A stretch of DNA of 64,000 nt, taken from the NCBI GenBank assembly GCA_964618555.1, contig CAZUBF010000001.1, positions 62,001-126,000 on the forward strand, read 5' to 3'. Positions 27,489 through 36,243 of the stretch are shown here, in pieces. Made by a program: the position numbers and the translations under genes. Position 1 is the first letter of the stretch. The number at the start of each line of letters is the position of its first letter. Source of the DNA: Calidifontimicrobium sp964618555. GTDB taxonomy: Bacteria > Pseudomonadota > Gammaproteobacteria > Burkholderiales > Burkholderiaceae_C. Below the pieces are notes generated by a model. The model had not been told where the DNA came from. It saw only the letters and a list, made by a program, of their open reading frames with translations, and searched no databases.

Positions 27489-27613
27489 CGAATCGGCGGC
27501 GATGCGCGATCACGCCGTCCCCGTTGGGCGGCGCTCGCGCGGTGGCATGCTACCGGGGACCCGTGGCGCGGGCGACGCGATCCCCGCGTTCGGGCGTGTG
27601 CGAATTCACCGAC

Positions 27614-27618
27614 GGAGG
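27614..27618 (+). promoter_or_regulatory. Ribosome binding site selecting a TTG start
   Basis: GGAGG lies 5 bases before the TTG at 27624. Starting here gives a clean signal peptide (LHLASLAAAALFVGAASA) and matches the length of the paralogue at 8792. No ATG or GTG in the frame does so, so this site decides the start. Confidence 0.75.
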
Positions 27619-27623
27619 CGATA

Positions 27624-28721
27624 TTGCTTCATCTGGCCAGCCTGGCCGCGGCGGCGCTGTTCGTCGGCGCGGCATCGGCACAGGACACGCGGTCGACGAA
27701 GGTCTACGGCGTGGTCGCGAACTACACGGATACGCGGTCGTTCCCCGGCGGGCCCGAGAAGCTGCAGCGGATCCTGCGCACGGCCCGCAGCTTTCACGCG
27801 GAAGGCAGCGGCGGTGCGCACGATCTCGTCGCCGAGGTTCACCCCGTGCTGCTCCAGTTGCCGCAGGCGCGGCCGCCGGGCAAGTGCCAGCGCCCCGATG
27901 CGGCGGCGCTGTCTGCCGCGCTTCGCGATGCCGGCATCGACCTGAGCGGCCTTCACGCGCTCGTGCTCGTCGTGCCGCCGTCGGCGCAAGGGTGCCCGGG
28001 TGGCCTGCAGACGGTGTTCCGTCACGTCGAGTCGGACGGCGCGGCGCGTCGGGTGCCGCTGGCGCTGGCGTGGTCGCTGACCGAGCGTTACGTCACCCAC
28101 GAGATCGTGCACACCTACGGCGTGGGCCACGCGAACTCGCTCGTGTGCCGCAAGGTGACGCTGGCGGCCGATTGCAGGACCCGCGAGTACGGCAACGCCT
28201 GGGACCTGATGGGCCACGACGGCGGCGGACTGAGGATGATCTCGGCGCCGATCCGCGCCTTCCTGGGTTGGACGCAGCCCATGGTGCACGAGGCCGGGCG
28301 CGCCACGTACACGATCGGCGCGGCGACGAAGGCAGGCGGCCTGCCGACGGCGGTCGAGGTGCGGCTGCCGCCGGCCGGCGGCGATGCCGCGAAGGTCCAG
28401 GTGCCGTTGGCGCTGTGGATCGAGTACCGGGCTGCCTTCGGGTTCGACAGGCGCATGGCGAGCACGCGTGGCGGCGGATTCCCCGGCGGCGCGATGGTGA
28501 ACCTGACCGGCTCCTGGCGCAGCGGCACGGGCGACCGGGCGCGCACGATCGCGTGTCCGCGCACGGCGCCGTGCCTGCTGGACATGACGCCGTCGACGCC
28601 GACGTTCGGCGACGCTGCATTGGCCGTCGGGCAGACCTGGACCGACCCGTTCACCGGCACGCGGATCACCGTCGACGGCCGCACCGACACGACGTTGACC
28701 GTGACCGTGACCAGCCCGTGA
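27624..28721 (+). CDS. Secreted M11/metzincin-like zinc metallopeptidase, copy 2
   Basis: This 365-residue protein is read from a TTG start with a strong Shine-Dalgarno. Signal peptide residues 1-19 end at ASA. The zinc site is HEIVHTYGVGH (HExxHxxGxxH). Downstream, NAWDLMGHDGG supplies the Met-turn methionine that copy 1 lacks. The two copies align over their full length (e.g. LVLVVPPSAQGCPGG, FTGTRITV, CLLDMTP), with a shared C-terminal beta domain. It is transcribed divergently from the EPS operon. Catalytic competence looks better than in copy 1. The target is unknown, perhaps secreted matrix proteins. Confidence 0.87.
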   Translation: MLHLASLAAAALFVGAASAQDTRSTKVYGVVANYTDTRSFPGGPEKLQRILRTARSFHAEGSGGAHDLVAEVHPVLLQLPQARPPGKCQRPDAAALSAALRDAGIDLSGLHALVLVVPPSAQGCPGGLQTVFRHVESDGAARRVPLALAWSLTERYVTHEIVHTYGVGHANSLVCRKVTLAADCRTREYGNAWDLMGHDGGGLRMISAPIRAFLGWTQPMVHEAGRATYTIGAATKAGGLPTAVEVRLPPAGGDAAKVQVPLALWIEYRAAFGFDRRMASTRGGGFPGGAMVNLTGSWRSGTGDRARTIACPRTAPCLLDMTPSTPTFGDAALAVGQTWTDPFTGTRITVDGRTDTTLTVTVTSP

Positions 28722-28745
28722 CGGACGGGCTGGTGGAGTGCGACG

Positions 28746-29162
28746 TCAGCCCGGCTGGCCCAAGAAGTGGGGCACATCCGCCAGAACGCGCCGAGCGTCG
28801 TCCAATGCCTGCTGGGCGGACGAGCGATCGAAGACCTGTTCGGGGATCAGGTCGGTGTCACCATAGAACGCCGCTTCGCGATCGCGCCGCAGCCGACGCG
28901 AAATTGTCGCGAAGTCGGCGAGCTCGGTGCGCAGCGCGGGAGGGAACTTGTCGGCGTGCTCGAGCAGGATCTGGCCCACGTCGTGCCACTTCGGCGGGTC
29001 GATGCCCACGGCGCGCAGCATGCCTTCGAGCACCAGTTCGACGATCTCCTGCGCCTCGCGCACGACGTCGGGGAAGGCATCGTGCTGCATCAACACCTCG
29101 AGCGCCAGCCATCGCTTGGCCGAGCGATTGAAGTAGCTGCGGGCCAGCTCGTCGGCAGTCAT
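28746..29162 (-). CDS. HEPN-domain protein (toxin partner of MNT)
   Basis: The 138-residue helical protein has a HEPN-type opening (MTADELARSYFNRSAKRWLALEVL) and the usual C-terminal segment REAAFYGDTDLIPEQ. HEPN proteins are ribonucleases or nucleotide-binding partners of minimal nucleotidyltransferases. I do not see a clear RxxxxH active-site pair, so RNase activity is uncertain. The start overlaps the MNT stop by 4 bases. It probably forms a type VII toxin-antitoxin pair with the upstream gene. Confidence 0.8.
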   Translation of the reverse strand: MTADELARSYFNRSAKRWLALEVLMQHDAFPDVVREAQEIVELVLEGMLRAVGIDPPKWHDVGQILLEHADKFPPALRTELADFATISRRLRRDREAAFYGDTDLIPEQVFDRSSAQQALDDARRVLADVPHFLGQPG

Positions 29163-29698
29163 ATCTCGATGCGGTCGCCCCAGCGGAAATTGGGCGCGAG
29201 ATCCCAGTAGTAGCCGCCCCCCTTGCGAACACGTCGCGCGCCGGACGCGGCCAGGCGTTCGCCGAGCGCATCGAGGAACTTCCGCAGCGCTCCATCCTCG
29301 TCGACGAGGATGCGCGCCTCGTTGATCATGTCCAGGTACAGCAGGCTGCCGGCGGCGAGCTCGGCAGGAGTCTTCAGCACCGGCGAGACGATCGTGTGCA
29401 CGCCCTGCGCGCGCGCTTGCACCACCAGGGGTTCGAGCAACGCGTCGACGCGCTCGAACTCGTCCATGCGCGCTCGGCGGCCCTCAGGCAGGTCGTCCAC
29501 GATAAGCAGCACGTCTATGTCCGAATCGGGCCGTTGGGTGTTCCGTGCAACCGACCCGAACAGCGCCAGTGAGCGCATGCGCCGCCCGTAAACCGTCCTG
29601 CACGCATGCGGAAGGGCGGCGACGATGCGGTCGAAGGCTTCAAGGTACACGGAGTAGGTCCGACGGGCACCGCGAGTATGCCGCACCGGCGCGCGCAT
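29159..29698 (-). CDS. Minimal nucleotidyltransferase (MNT antitoxin)
   Basis: This 179-residue protein has the polymerase-beta-type motif LFGSVARNTQRPDSDIDVLL (GS...DxD), with both metal-binding Asp. MNT antitoxins silence their HEPN partner, in known cases by AMPylation. The C-terminal third is longer than in the smallest MNT proteins. The exact start is uncertain: the first ~17 residues (MRAPVRHTRGARRTYSV) may be untranslated. It sits 1 base from the stop of the beta-helix gene, yet belongs to a different functional class. Confidence 0.8.
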   Translation of the reverse strand: MRAPVRHTRGARRTYSVYLEAFDRIVAALPHACRTVYGRRMRSLALFGSVARNTQRPDSDIDVLLIVDDLPEGRRARMDEFERVDALLEPLVVQARAQGVHTIVSPVLKTPAELAAGSLLYLDMINEARILVDEDGALRKFLDALGERLAASGARRVRKGGGYYWDLAPNFRWGDRIEI

Positions 29699-29699
29699 C

Positions 29700-30974
29700 T
29701 CACGGCGAGGGCGGCGCCTGCAGAGCGCCGGGGTGCCGCACCGGCGCGCTCAGCGCGGTGAGCGAACGCGGGTGGCGGTACTCGTGCGTGGGCTGCAGGG
29801 CGATGCCGTCGAACTCGCCCGGGTCGACCGCCTTGCCGTAGGCGTGCGACGCGGGCAGCAGCCGGTAGTCCTCGCGCGAGGCGCGCACGAAGCTGTCCCA
29901 GTCGACGTTGAAGTTGTTGCGGTACTCGCCCTGGCCTGCGCCGTCGAGCGTCCCCGGGTTGCCCACCAGCAGGTTGTTCACCGCCTTGATCGCGACGGCG
30001 GCACCGAACTTGCCCTCGCCTTGCATCACGCGCAGGAAGACCCCTTCGCTCGGCCGGTTGTCGACGAGCGTGTTGTGCGCGAGCACGATCGCGTGACGCC
30101 CGCCCGCGTAGCCCTCGGCACCGAAGGACACGATGACGCCGTTCTCGCTGGTCGAGCTCTGCTGGACGATGTTGCCCAGCAGCACCACCTGGCCGCCGTT
30201 CGGGAACTCGAGCTCGTAGCTGGTGGTGCCTCCCGTCTCGTCGCTGAAGCGGCTGTAGCGGATGTCGCTGACCGCGGCGCGGCTCTTCAGCAGGTGCCCG
30301 AGGTGGCCCTGGTGGAAGTAGCTGCCACGCACCGTCAGCCGCGCGATCGTGCCGGCGTACAGCTGGTGGTTGTGGCCGTCGAGGCGCTTGTTGTCGGCGA
30401 ACTCGCTGTGCTCGACGAGCAACTCCGCGGTTTCGTCGTTGCCGGTGAGCAGCCCCATCTCGTTGCCGAAGAAGCGGCAGTTGCGCACCGTCAGCTGCCC
30501 GGATTCGAAGCGGATCCCTGCACCGTTGCGCGACGGCACGCGCGTGCCCTCGAAGTCGAAGCCCTCGACGCTGATGCGGCCGCCGCGCACCACCCAGATC
30601 GCCTTCGCTTCGGCCGAACCGCCCGCCGCGACGAGCCGAACGCGGCCACCGACGGCGCGGATCGTCAGGTCGTCCTGCGTCCAGACGGCCACGTCGCGAC
30701 GGTACTCGCCGGCGTCGACTTCGACGGTGTCGCCGTTCCTGGCCTGCCTGGCGGCTTCGGCGACGGTCTTGACGTCCCGCGCCGGACCGACTCGGATCAC
30801 CGCCGCGTGCGGCGCCGGGCGCGCCTTCTCGGCCTTCGCGCGGGCGGTGGCCTTGCCCGGACTCGCGGCCAGTTGTGCCGACGAGGGCGGCGCGACCCCG
30901 GCGGCCAGCATGGCCGCCAGCACCAGCGCAGCGCCCGCGGCGGGCCGTCGCAAAGCAGATGATCGTGAGCCCAT
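29700..30974 (-). CDS. Secreted right-handed beta-helix protein (polysaccharide lyase-like)
   Basis: This 424-residue protein has a signal peptide (LRRPAAGAALVLAAMLAAG...SSA). From about residue 60 there are repeated short beta rungs: IRVGPARDVKTVAEAARQ, the opening typical of parallel beta-helix proteins, then LTVRNCRFFGNE, LLVEHSEFADN, LTVRGSYFHQGH and VVLLGNIVQQSS. Such helices bind or cleave acidic polysaccharides (pectate- or alginate-lyase-like, or epimerases). I see no certain catalytic triad. It is divergent from the VanZ-heparinase gene with 114 bases between the starts, and the two may act together on the polymer in the periplasm. A long upstream extension of this frame is antisense to the next gene and is rejected. 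Confidence 0.8.
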   Translation of the reverse strand: MGSRSSALRRPAAGAALVLAAMLAAGVAPPSSAQLAASPGKATARAKAEKARPAPHAAVIRVGPARDVKTVAEAARQARNGDTVEVDAGEYRRDVAVWTQDDLTIRAVGGRVRLVAAGGSAEAKAIWVVRGGRISVEGFDFEGTRVPSRNGAGIRFESGQLTVRNCRFFGNEMGLLTGNDETAELLVEHSEFADNKRLDGHNHQLYAGTIARLTVRGSYFHQGHLGHLLKSRAAVSDIRYSRFSDETGGTTSYELEFPNGGQVVLLGNIVQQSSTSENGVIVSFGAEGYAGGRHAIVLAHNTLVDNRPSEGVFLRVMQGEGKFGAAVAIKAVNNLLVGNPGTLDGAGQGEYRNNFNVDWDSFVRASREDYRLLPASHAYGKAVDPGEFDGIALQPTHEYRHPRSLTALSAPVRHPGALQAPPSP

Positions 30975-31088
30975 GCCGAGGGGGTGGCGAGGTCGAAGGG
31001 CGGATTCTGACCACGGCCGCGCTGCGGCGCCACTGCGGCTTGCGGGGTGTCGGCATTCCTGACGGTCGCGGCGCGGTCGCGGCGGTCT

Positions 31089-34000
31089 ATGCTTGCCGCA
31101 CATCGCGCGTCGCCGCCGTCCGTGACTTCGAAACCCCTTCCCGTGCCCACCGGCCGGCTCGCGCTCGTCGCGCTGGCGTACGCCGTCTTCGTCGTCTACG
31201 GCTCGCTGTTGCCGTTCGACTTGCGCCCGCTGGCATGGGCGCAGGCCTGGACGCGCTTCCAGGCGATCCCGTACCTCGAACTCGGCGTCGCCTCGCGCGC
31301 CGACTGGGTGGCGAACATCCTGCTGTACGTCCCGCTGGCGTTCGCCGCGACCGGCGCGGTGACGGGCGCCGCGAGTTCGGCGGCAGCGCGACTGCTCGGC
31401 AGTGCGCTCGTGGCCGCCGCGTGCATCGGCCTGGCAGTCGCCGTGGAGTTCGCGCAGCTCGCGTTCCCGCCGCGCACCGTGTCGCAGAACGACCTGATCG
31501 CCGAGACGATCGGCACGGGGATCGGGGTGGCGGTCTGGCTGGGCGCCGGAGAGCGTCTGCTGGCGCTGTGGCAACGCTTCCTGGCCGGTGGCGCGCACGC
31601 CTGGCGCGCCATGCTGGCGTTGTACGTGCTGGCCTACGTTGCGCTGACGTTCTTCCCGTTCGACTTCCTGGTGTCTTCGAGCGAGCTTGCAGCGAAGCTG
31701 GCGAATCCGGGGCAGGTCGCGCCCGTCGTGGCCGGCTCGTGCGGCGGCTTCGTCGGCTGCTCGGTCAAGCTGGCGGCCGAGGCGGTCGTCGCCGCCCCGC
31801 TGGGCGCTCTGCTGGGGCTGGCGTTCCCGGCCCTGCGTCTGGGGACGGCGGTGGGGTGGGGCGCGACGGCCGGCGTGGTCATCGAGCTGGTGCAGCTGGT
31901 CCTGGCCTCGGGCGTGAGCCAGGGCATCTCGGTGCTGACGCGCGCCGCAGGCGTCGCATGGGGATGGGCGCTGCAGCGCGGCTTTGCGGCCGACTGGCCG
32001 GTGCGGCACCGCCGCGTCGTGCGAATCGCCGTGTGGGCGGGCGTGCCGGTGTACCTGGCGTTGCTGGCCGTGCTCAACGGGTTCGCCGGGCACCTCGATC
32101 CGGTCCGGGTGGCCGCCGCCAAGCTGGCCGAGACCCGGTTCCTGCCCTTCTACTACCACTACTACACCTCGGAGACCGAGGCGATGTGGAGCCTGCTGGC
32201 GAATGCGGGTGCGTACGCGCTGGTGGGCGTGGCCGCCTGGGCGTGGCGGCCCGACCGCCGCGGCGGGTGGAAGGCGGGGCTCGTCGCGGCCGGGATCGCG
32301 CTGGCCGTCGAGGTGCTGAAGCTGTTCGTGCCGGGCAAGAAGCCGGACCCGACCAACGTCCTGATCGGCTGCGCCGCGGCCTGGTGGGTCAACGCGGTGC
32401 TGGTGCACCTGTTCCGGTCCGCCGGCGCGACGCCGTCGGTGCTGCGACGAACGGGGCCGCATCGACCGCTGCCCGGGCGTGCGATGGTCGTCGCCGGCGT
32501 GGCCACGCTCGGGGCGCTGGGCGCAACCGGGTGGTTCGTCTCGTCGCAGCCCACCGAGGTGGCGGTCGACGAGTCGACGATGCCGCAGCTGGCGCCCGGC
32601 GAGGCGCTGCCTGCGCTGTCGTTGCCGAACTTCCGCAGCCGGCACCCTCGGCTGCCGCATCCGTCGGCGTCGGACCTCGCGCGACTGCGCACCGACGGCA
32701 AGGGCTACGTCGACCCGATGCGCCGCGTGGCCGGGCGCGACGTGCAGGCGCGCGTCTTGCTCGAGTTGCTCGAGCCCGGCAGCCAGGACCTGGCGGCCCT
32801 GCATGCTCAGTTGCTCGACGTCGAACCCACCTGGCGCGGGCACGCCCAGGTGCGGCCGATGGCGCTGGCCTACGACTGGCTGCACGACCGCTGGAGCGAC
32901 GAGCAGCGCGCCAGCCTGCGCGCGAAGCTGGCCGACGGCTGCGAGTACCTGGTGCAGTTCATCCGCACCGAGCGCCTGTCGCCGTACAACGTGTACCTGT
33001 ACAACGCGCCTTTCCAGGCGCTGGTGGCCTGCGCGATCGCGCTGTACGGCGACGACCCGCGCGGCGAGCCGGTGATGCGCTTCACGCACGACCTGTGGAA
33101 GCACCGCGTGCTGCCGGTGTGGCGGCAGGTGATGGGGCGCCACGGCGGCTGGCACGAGGGCGGGGAGTACGTGGGCATCGGCATCGGCGCCGCCGTGTAC
33201 CAGGTGCCGGCGATGTGGCGCGCGGCCACCGGCGAGGACGTCTTCGCGGCCGAGCCGGGGCTGCGCGGCTTCCTGGACTTCCTCGTCTACCGCACGCGCC
33301 CCGACGGCACGCACATGCGCCTGGGCGACGGGTCGTTCTTCGACCGGCTCGTGCCCGACCAGGCGGCGCTGGCCATCGAGTACGGGCACGCCGCGGCGTA
33401 CAGCATGCGCCCGCCCAGGCGCGTCGCACCGCTGGCGTGGCCCTGGGGGCCGTTTCCCGATGCGTCGCTGGCGGACCCGGGCGCGCGGGCGCGGCTGCCT
33501 CTGTCGCGCCACTTCGACGGCATCGGGCTCGTCGTGGCGCGCTCCAGCTGGAGCGACGAGGCCACCTACGTCACCTTCAAGGCCGGCGACAACTTCTGGT
33601 CGCACTCGCACCTGGACCAGGGCAGCTTCACGATCTACCGCGGCGGCGCGCTGGCGCTGGACAGCGGCGCCAACTACGGCACCGGCTACGGCTCGGACCA
33701 CCACCTGAACTACAGCTACCAGACGATCGCGCACAACGCGGTCACGGTCACCGACCCGAACGACCGGGTGCCGATGCCGGCCAAGCCGCGCGAGACCCCG
33801 CGCTTCATCGCCAACGACGGCGGCCAGCGCCGCATCGGTTCGGGCTGGGGCGTCGAGGCGGCGCCGCTGGACCTGGCCGAGTGGCAGGACAAGCGCGCGA
33901 TCTACGAAACCGGCGACATCGTCGACCATCGCGACGACCAGGGCATCACGCTGACGGTCGCCGACGTCACCGCGGCGTACACCAACGAGCTGTCGGGCAA

Positions 34001-34616
34001 GGGCACGTTCTCGCACCGCACGCGGCGCGTCGAGCGCGCGTGGCGCGTGTTCGCCTACGACCGCATCGACGACGTCGTCGTCGTGTACGACGACGTGGTG
34101 GCGACGAATGCGGCGTTGCGCAAGCGCTGGCTGCTGCACACCGCGATGCAGCCGCGCGTCGACGGGCGGCGTTTCGTCGCCGAGGTCGCGCCCGGCAAGG
34201 GGCCGGGGCGCCAGGGCGGCCGGCTCGAGGGACACGTGCTGCTGCCGCGCGCGGCGGCGCTGCTGCCCGTCGGCGGCAGCGGGCTCGAGTTCCTCGTCGA
34301 CGGCACGAACTACGACGAGGGCGGCAAGCTGCAGGACGCGGTCGAGCGATCGCCCGCGCACCGCAGCGAGGCGGGTCGCTGGCGGCTCGAACTGATGCCG
34401 CTGGCCGAGGCGGCGGCCGACCAGTTCCTGGTGGTCATGCTGCCAACCCGCCTGGGCGAGCCGGCCACGCACCAGGTGCGGCTGGTCGAGGACGGCGGCC
34501 GCGTCGGCGCCGAGGTGTCGGGGCCGCGGCGCACGGTGACGTACTGGTTCCGGCCCGGCGAACTCGCAGCCCGGGTGCAGGTGGCGGGCGCGCCCGGCGG
34601 CACGCCGGCGCGCTGA
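31089..34616 (+). CDS. VanZ-like membrane region fused to heparinase II/III
   Basis: This protein of about 1175 residues starts at ATG 31089; GTG 31047, 31122 and 31143 are alternatives and none has a good ribosome site. The N-terminal ~450 residues are membrane-spanning and show three VanZ-like units. They open at ALAYAVFVVYGSLLPFDLRP, at LYVLAYVALTFFPFDFLV and near YYHYYTSETEAMWSLLANAG; typical pieces are VEFAQL and IELVQLV. From about residue 530 it is soluble: an alpha/alpha toroid followed by the heparinase II/III beta-sandwich with NFWSHSHLDQGSFTIYRGG near residue 836. The lyase half would cleave uronate-containing glycans by beta-elimination on the periplasmic side. Both domains are known from EPS loci, usually as separate proteins. 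Confidence 0.85.
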   Translation: MLAAHRASPPSVTSKPLPVPTGRLALVALAYAVFVVYGSLLPFDLRPLAWAQAWTRFQAIPYLELGVASRADWVANILLYVPLAFAATGAVTGAASSAAARLLGSALVAAACIGLAVAVEFAQLAFPPRTVSQNDLIAETIGTGIGVAVWLGAGERLLALWQRFLAGGAHAWRAMLALYVLAYVALTFFPFDFLVSSSELAAKLANPGQVAPVVAGSCGGFVGCSVKLAAEAVVAAPLGALLGLAFPALRLGTAVGWGATAGVVIELVQLVLASGVSQGISVLTRAAGVAWGWALQRGFAADWPVRHRRVVRIAVWAGVPVYLALLAVLNGFAGHLDPVRVAAAKLAETRFLPFYYHYYTSETEAMWSLLANAGAYALVGVAAWAWRPDRRGGWKAGLVAAGIALAVEVLKLFVPGKKPDPTNVLIGCAAAWWVNAVLVHLFRSAGATPSVLRRTGPHRPLPGRAMVVAGVATLGALGATGWFVSSQPTEVAVDESTMPQLAPGEALPALSLPNFRSRHPRLPHPSASDLARLRTDGKGYVDPMRRVAGRDVQARVLLELLEPGSQDLAALHAQLLDVEPTWRGHAQVRPMALAYDWLHDRWSDEQRASLRAKLADGCEYLVQFIRTERLSPYNVYLYNAPFQALVACAIALYGDDPRGEPVMRFTHDLWKHRVLPVWRQVMGRHGGWHEGGEYVGIGIGAAVYQVPAMWRAATGEDVFAAEPGLRGFLDFLVYRTRPDGTHMRLGDGSFFDRLVPDQAALAIEYGHAAAYSMRPPRRVAPLAWPWGPFPDASLADPGARARLPLSRHFDGIGLVVARSSWSDEATYVTFKAGDNFWSHSHLDQGSFTIYRGGALALDSGANYGTGYGSDHHLNYSYQTIAHNAVTVTDPNDRVPMPAKPRETPRFIANDGGQRRIGSGWGVEAAPLDLAEWQDKRAIYETGDIVDHRDDQGITLTVADVTAAYTNELSGKGTFSHRTRRVERAWRVFAYDRIDDVVVVYDDVVATNAALRKRWLLHTAMQPRVDGRRFVAEVAPGKGPGRQGGRLEGHVLLPRAAALLPVGGSGLEFLVDGTNYDEGGKLQDAVERSPAHRSEAGRWRLELMPLAEAAADQFLVVMLPTRLGEPATHQVRLVEDGGRVGAEVSGPRRTVTYWFRPGELAARVQVAGAPGGTPAR

Positions 34617-34637
34617 CCTGCGCGCGTGCCGGCTGGG

Positions 34638-35945
34638 CTAGCGGCCCGACGGGTCGACCTGCAGCACCAGCGGACGCGGCCCGCCGACGCCGGCGGCCCA
34701 GCCGCCGAGGTAGGCGCGCCCGGCGTTGTCGCGCGTGATCGAGCCGTAGAGCAGCACCTTGTCCAGCCCGCGCAGGTCGATCGGGTGCGTGCTGGCCACC
34801 TGCGTTGTCGGCTCGAACGCGACCCACTTGAAGCCGTCGCGCGCCTGCACGGCGCCGGCGATCCAGCCGCGTCCGCCGAGCGCGAACAGCGACGGGCCGT
34901 AGGCCGGCGCGTCCGGCGGCCACGGCCCGAGTGCGGTGACCCGGGCCGGCGCGTCCTGGCGCGGCTCGATGCGGTACAGGTGGCCCGCGTGCGTCGTGAA
35001 CAGCAGGTTGCCGTCGCTCAGGTAGGCCACGCCGACGATGCCGTGGTCGGCGCCGGGGGTGCCGCGGCCCAGGTAGTGCTCGAGCACGGTCTCGCCGACC
35101 TCGCGCAGGTGCGCGTCGTACTCCACCAGCGTGACGCGGGGCGCCGCCCCGGCCTGCGCGCGCAGCCGCGGCACGTACGCGTGGCCGCGGATGTCGGCCA
35201 GGAAGTTGCGCGACACGTGGCCGTCGACCGAGCCGACGGCCACGCGTCGCGAGGCGCCGGTGGCGGTGTCGTACTGGATCAGCACGTGCCCCCAGTAGCC
35301 GAGCGCGTAGACGTGGCGCCCGACGCCGCTGACCGCGACCAGCCCCTCGGGCGTGGCCAGCAGGTGCTGCCAGACGTGGCGCTGCGGATGGATGCGCCAC
35401 AGGTGGCCGCCCCAGCGAGGCAGCACGTCGCCGCGCGGCGACTCGCCTTCCTCGTCGGACGAGGCGAAGTACAGCCAGCCGTCGCCGGCCGGGACGATCT
35501 TCGAGTGGATCTTGTTCTGCCCCTGGCCGCTGCGGGCCAGCCCGGCCGCGGCGAGCCGTTCGACGACGGCGCCGCGGTCGTGCCACGTGTCGCTCGACGG
35601 GTCGTACTGGAACAGCCGCGCGCTGCTGCCGGCCGATGCCGTCGACACGCCCACCCAGATGCCGCCGTCGAAGTCGCGGCCGGTGGCGCCCCACACGGCG
35701 GTAGCACCGGCGAACATGGGCGGCTTCAGCTCGCGCACCACTGGCGCGCGAAACGGGCCCTGCGGCGGCGATGCGAACAGGCTGCCGGTGAGCTCCTCGT
35801 AGCTGTAGGCGGTGGCGTCGTCGTCGTCGCCGCCGCTCCACCACGTTGCCCACGCGACCACGACGCCCAGCACTGCCACCAGCGACACGCCGGCCAGCGC
35901 CCACGGCAGTGCCCGGCGCTTCGGGCGGGGGAGCGGGCTGGGCAT
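34638..35945 (-). CDS. Membrane-anchored beta-propeller protein
   Basis: The 435-residue protein has a basic start (MPSPLPRPKRRALPW) and one N-terminal membrane segment (ALAGVSLVAVLGVVVAWATW), so the body lies in the periplasm. The body is a series of blade-like repeats: GIWVGVSTASAG, SARLFQYDPSSDTWHDRG, HLWRIHPQRHVWQHLL, NLLFTTHAGHLYRIEP. The family is unknown to me. Similar propellers bind or sense glycans, or cleave them as lyases. It is divergent from the chain-length protein across a 298-base control region that holds a strong dyad. Confidence 0.75.
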   Translation of the reverse strand: MPSPLPRPKRRALPWALAGVSLVAVLGVVVAWATWWSGGDDDDATAYSYEELTGSLFASPPQGPFRAPVVRELKPPMFAGATAVWGATGRDFDGGIWVGVSTASAGSSARLFQYDPSSDTWHDRGAVVERLAAAGLARSGQGQNKIHSKIVPAGDGWLYFASSDEEGESPRGDVLPRWGGHLWRIHPQRHVWQHLLATPEGLVAVSGVGRHVYALGYWGHVLIQYDTATGASRRVAVGSVDGHVSRNFLADIRGHAYVPRLRAQAGAAPRVTLVEYDAHLREVGETVLEHYLGRGTPGADHGIVGVAYLSDGNLLFTTHAGHLYRIEPRQDAPARVTALGPWPPDAPAYGPSLFALGGRGWIAGAVQARDGFKWVAFEPTTQVASTHPIDLRGLDKVLLYGSITRDNAGRAYLGGWAAGVGGPRPLVLQVDPSGR

Positions 35946-36243
35946 CGGGTGCGTGTGGCGGGCGAGGGGCAGAAGGATCGGCCGGCGCGCATCGGGGCTG
36001 TAGCGACGGCCAGGTTGGGTCGCGAAAGCCGCTGGCGCGGCTGCGCACTGTCGCATGACGACCGGCGCGTGCAAAGGCGGCTTCCCTCGATTGAGGTGGG
36101 GCGCCGGCGTGTCGGGCGTGGCACGATACACGTCGACGGTGCTCGACGTGTACCGTGGCGCCCGTTCCGATCGGGCGCGTGGCGGCGGTCCGCACGGCGC
36201 GCCCCCCGCCAAAGCCCTTCCACCCCTGCTTGCCGACCCTGCC
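35946..36243. promoter_or_regulatory. Divergent control region between beta-propeller and Wzz-like genes
   Basis: These 298 bases are without a credible gene and separate two divergent genes. The one clear structure is a perfect 10-base dyad at 36127-36152. A TGGCAC (36119-36124) just before the dyad looks like a sigma-54 -24 box, but no GC falls at the -12 position, so it is not called a promoter. Confidence 0.45.
36127..36152. promoter_or_regulatory. 26-bp dyad operator candidate
   Basis: TACACGTCGA (36127-36136) and its exact reverse complement TCGACGTGTA (36143-36152) flank a 6-base spacer. The size and symmetry suit a dimeric DNA-binding regulator; a hairpin in the leader RNA is the alternative. 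It lies about 90 bases upstream of the Wzz-like start. Confidence 0.5.

Noticed and set aside
25773..27623. Upstream extension of the metallopeptidase copy 2 frame
   Set aside because: Antisense to the asparagine-synthase homologue. GGAGG before TTG 27624 plus a signal peptide mark the true start.
29700..34472. Open frame of 1590 codons on the - strand
   Set aside because: Only the last ~424 codons (the beta-helix protein) are real; the rest is antisense to the VanZ-heparinase gene.
36119..36134. Sigma-54 promoter beginning TGGCAC
   Set aside because: The GC needed 10 bases after the GG is absent (GT instead), so only the -24 half matches.
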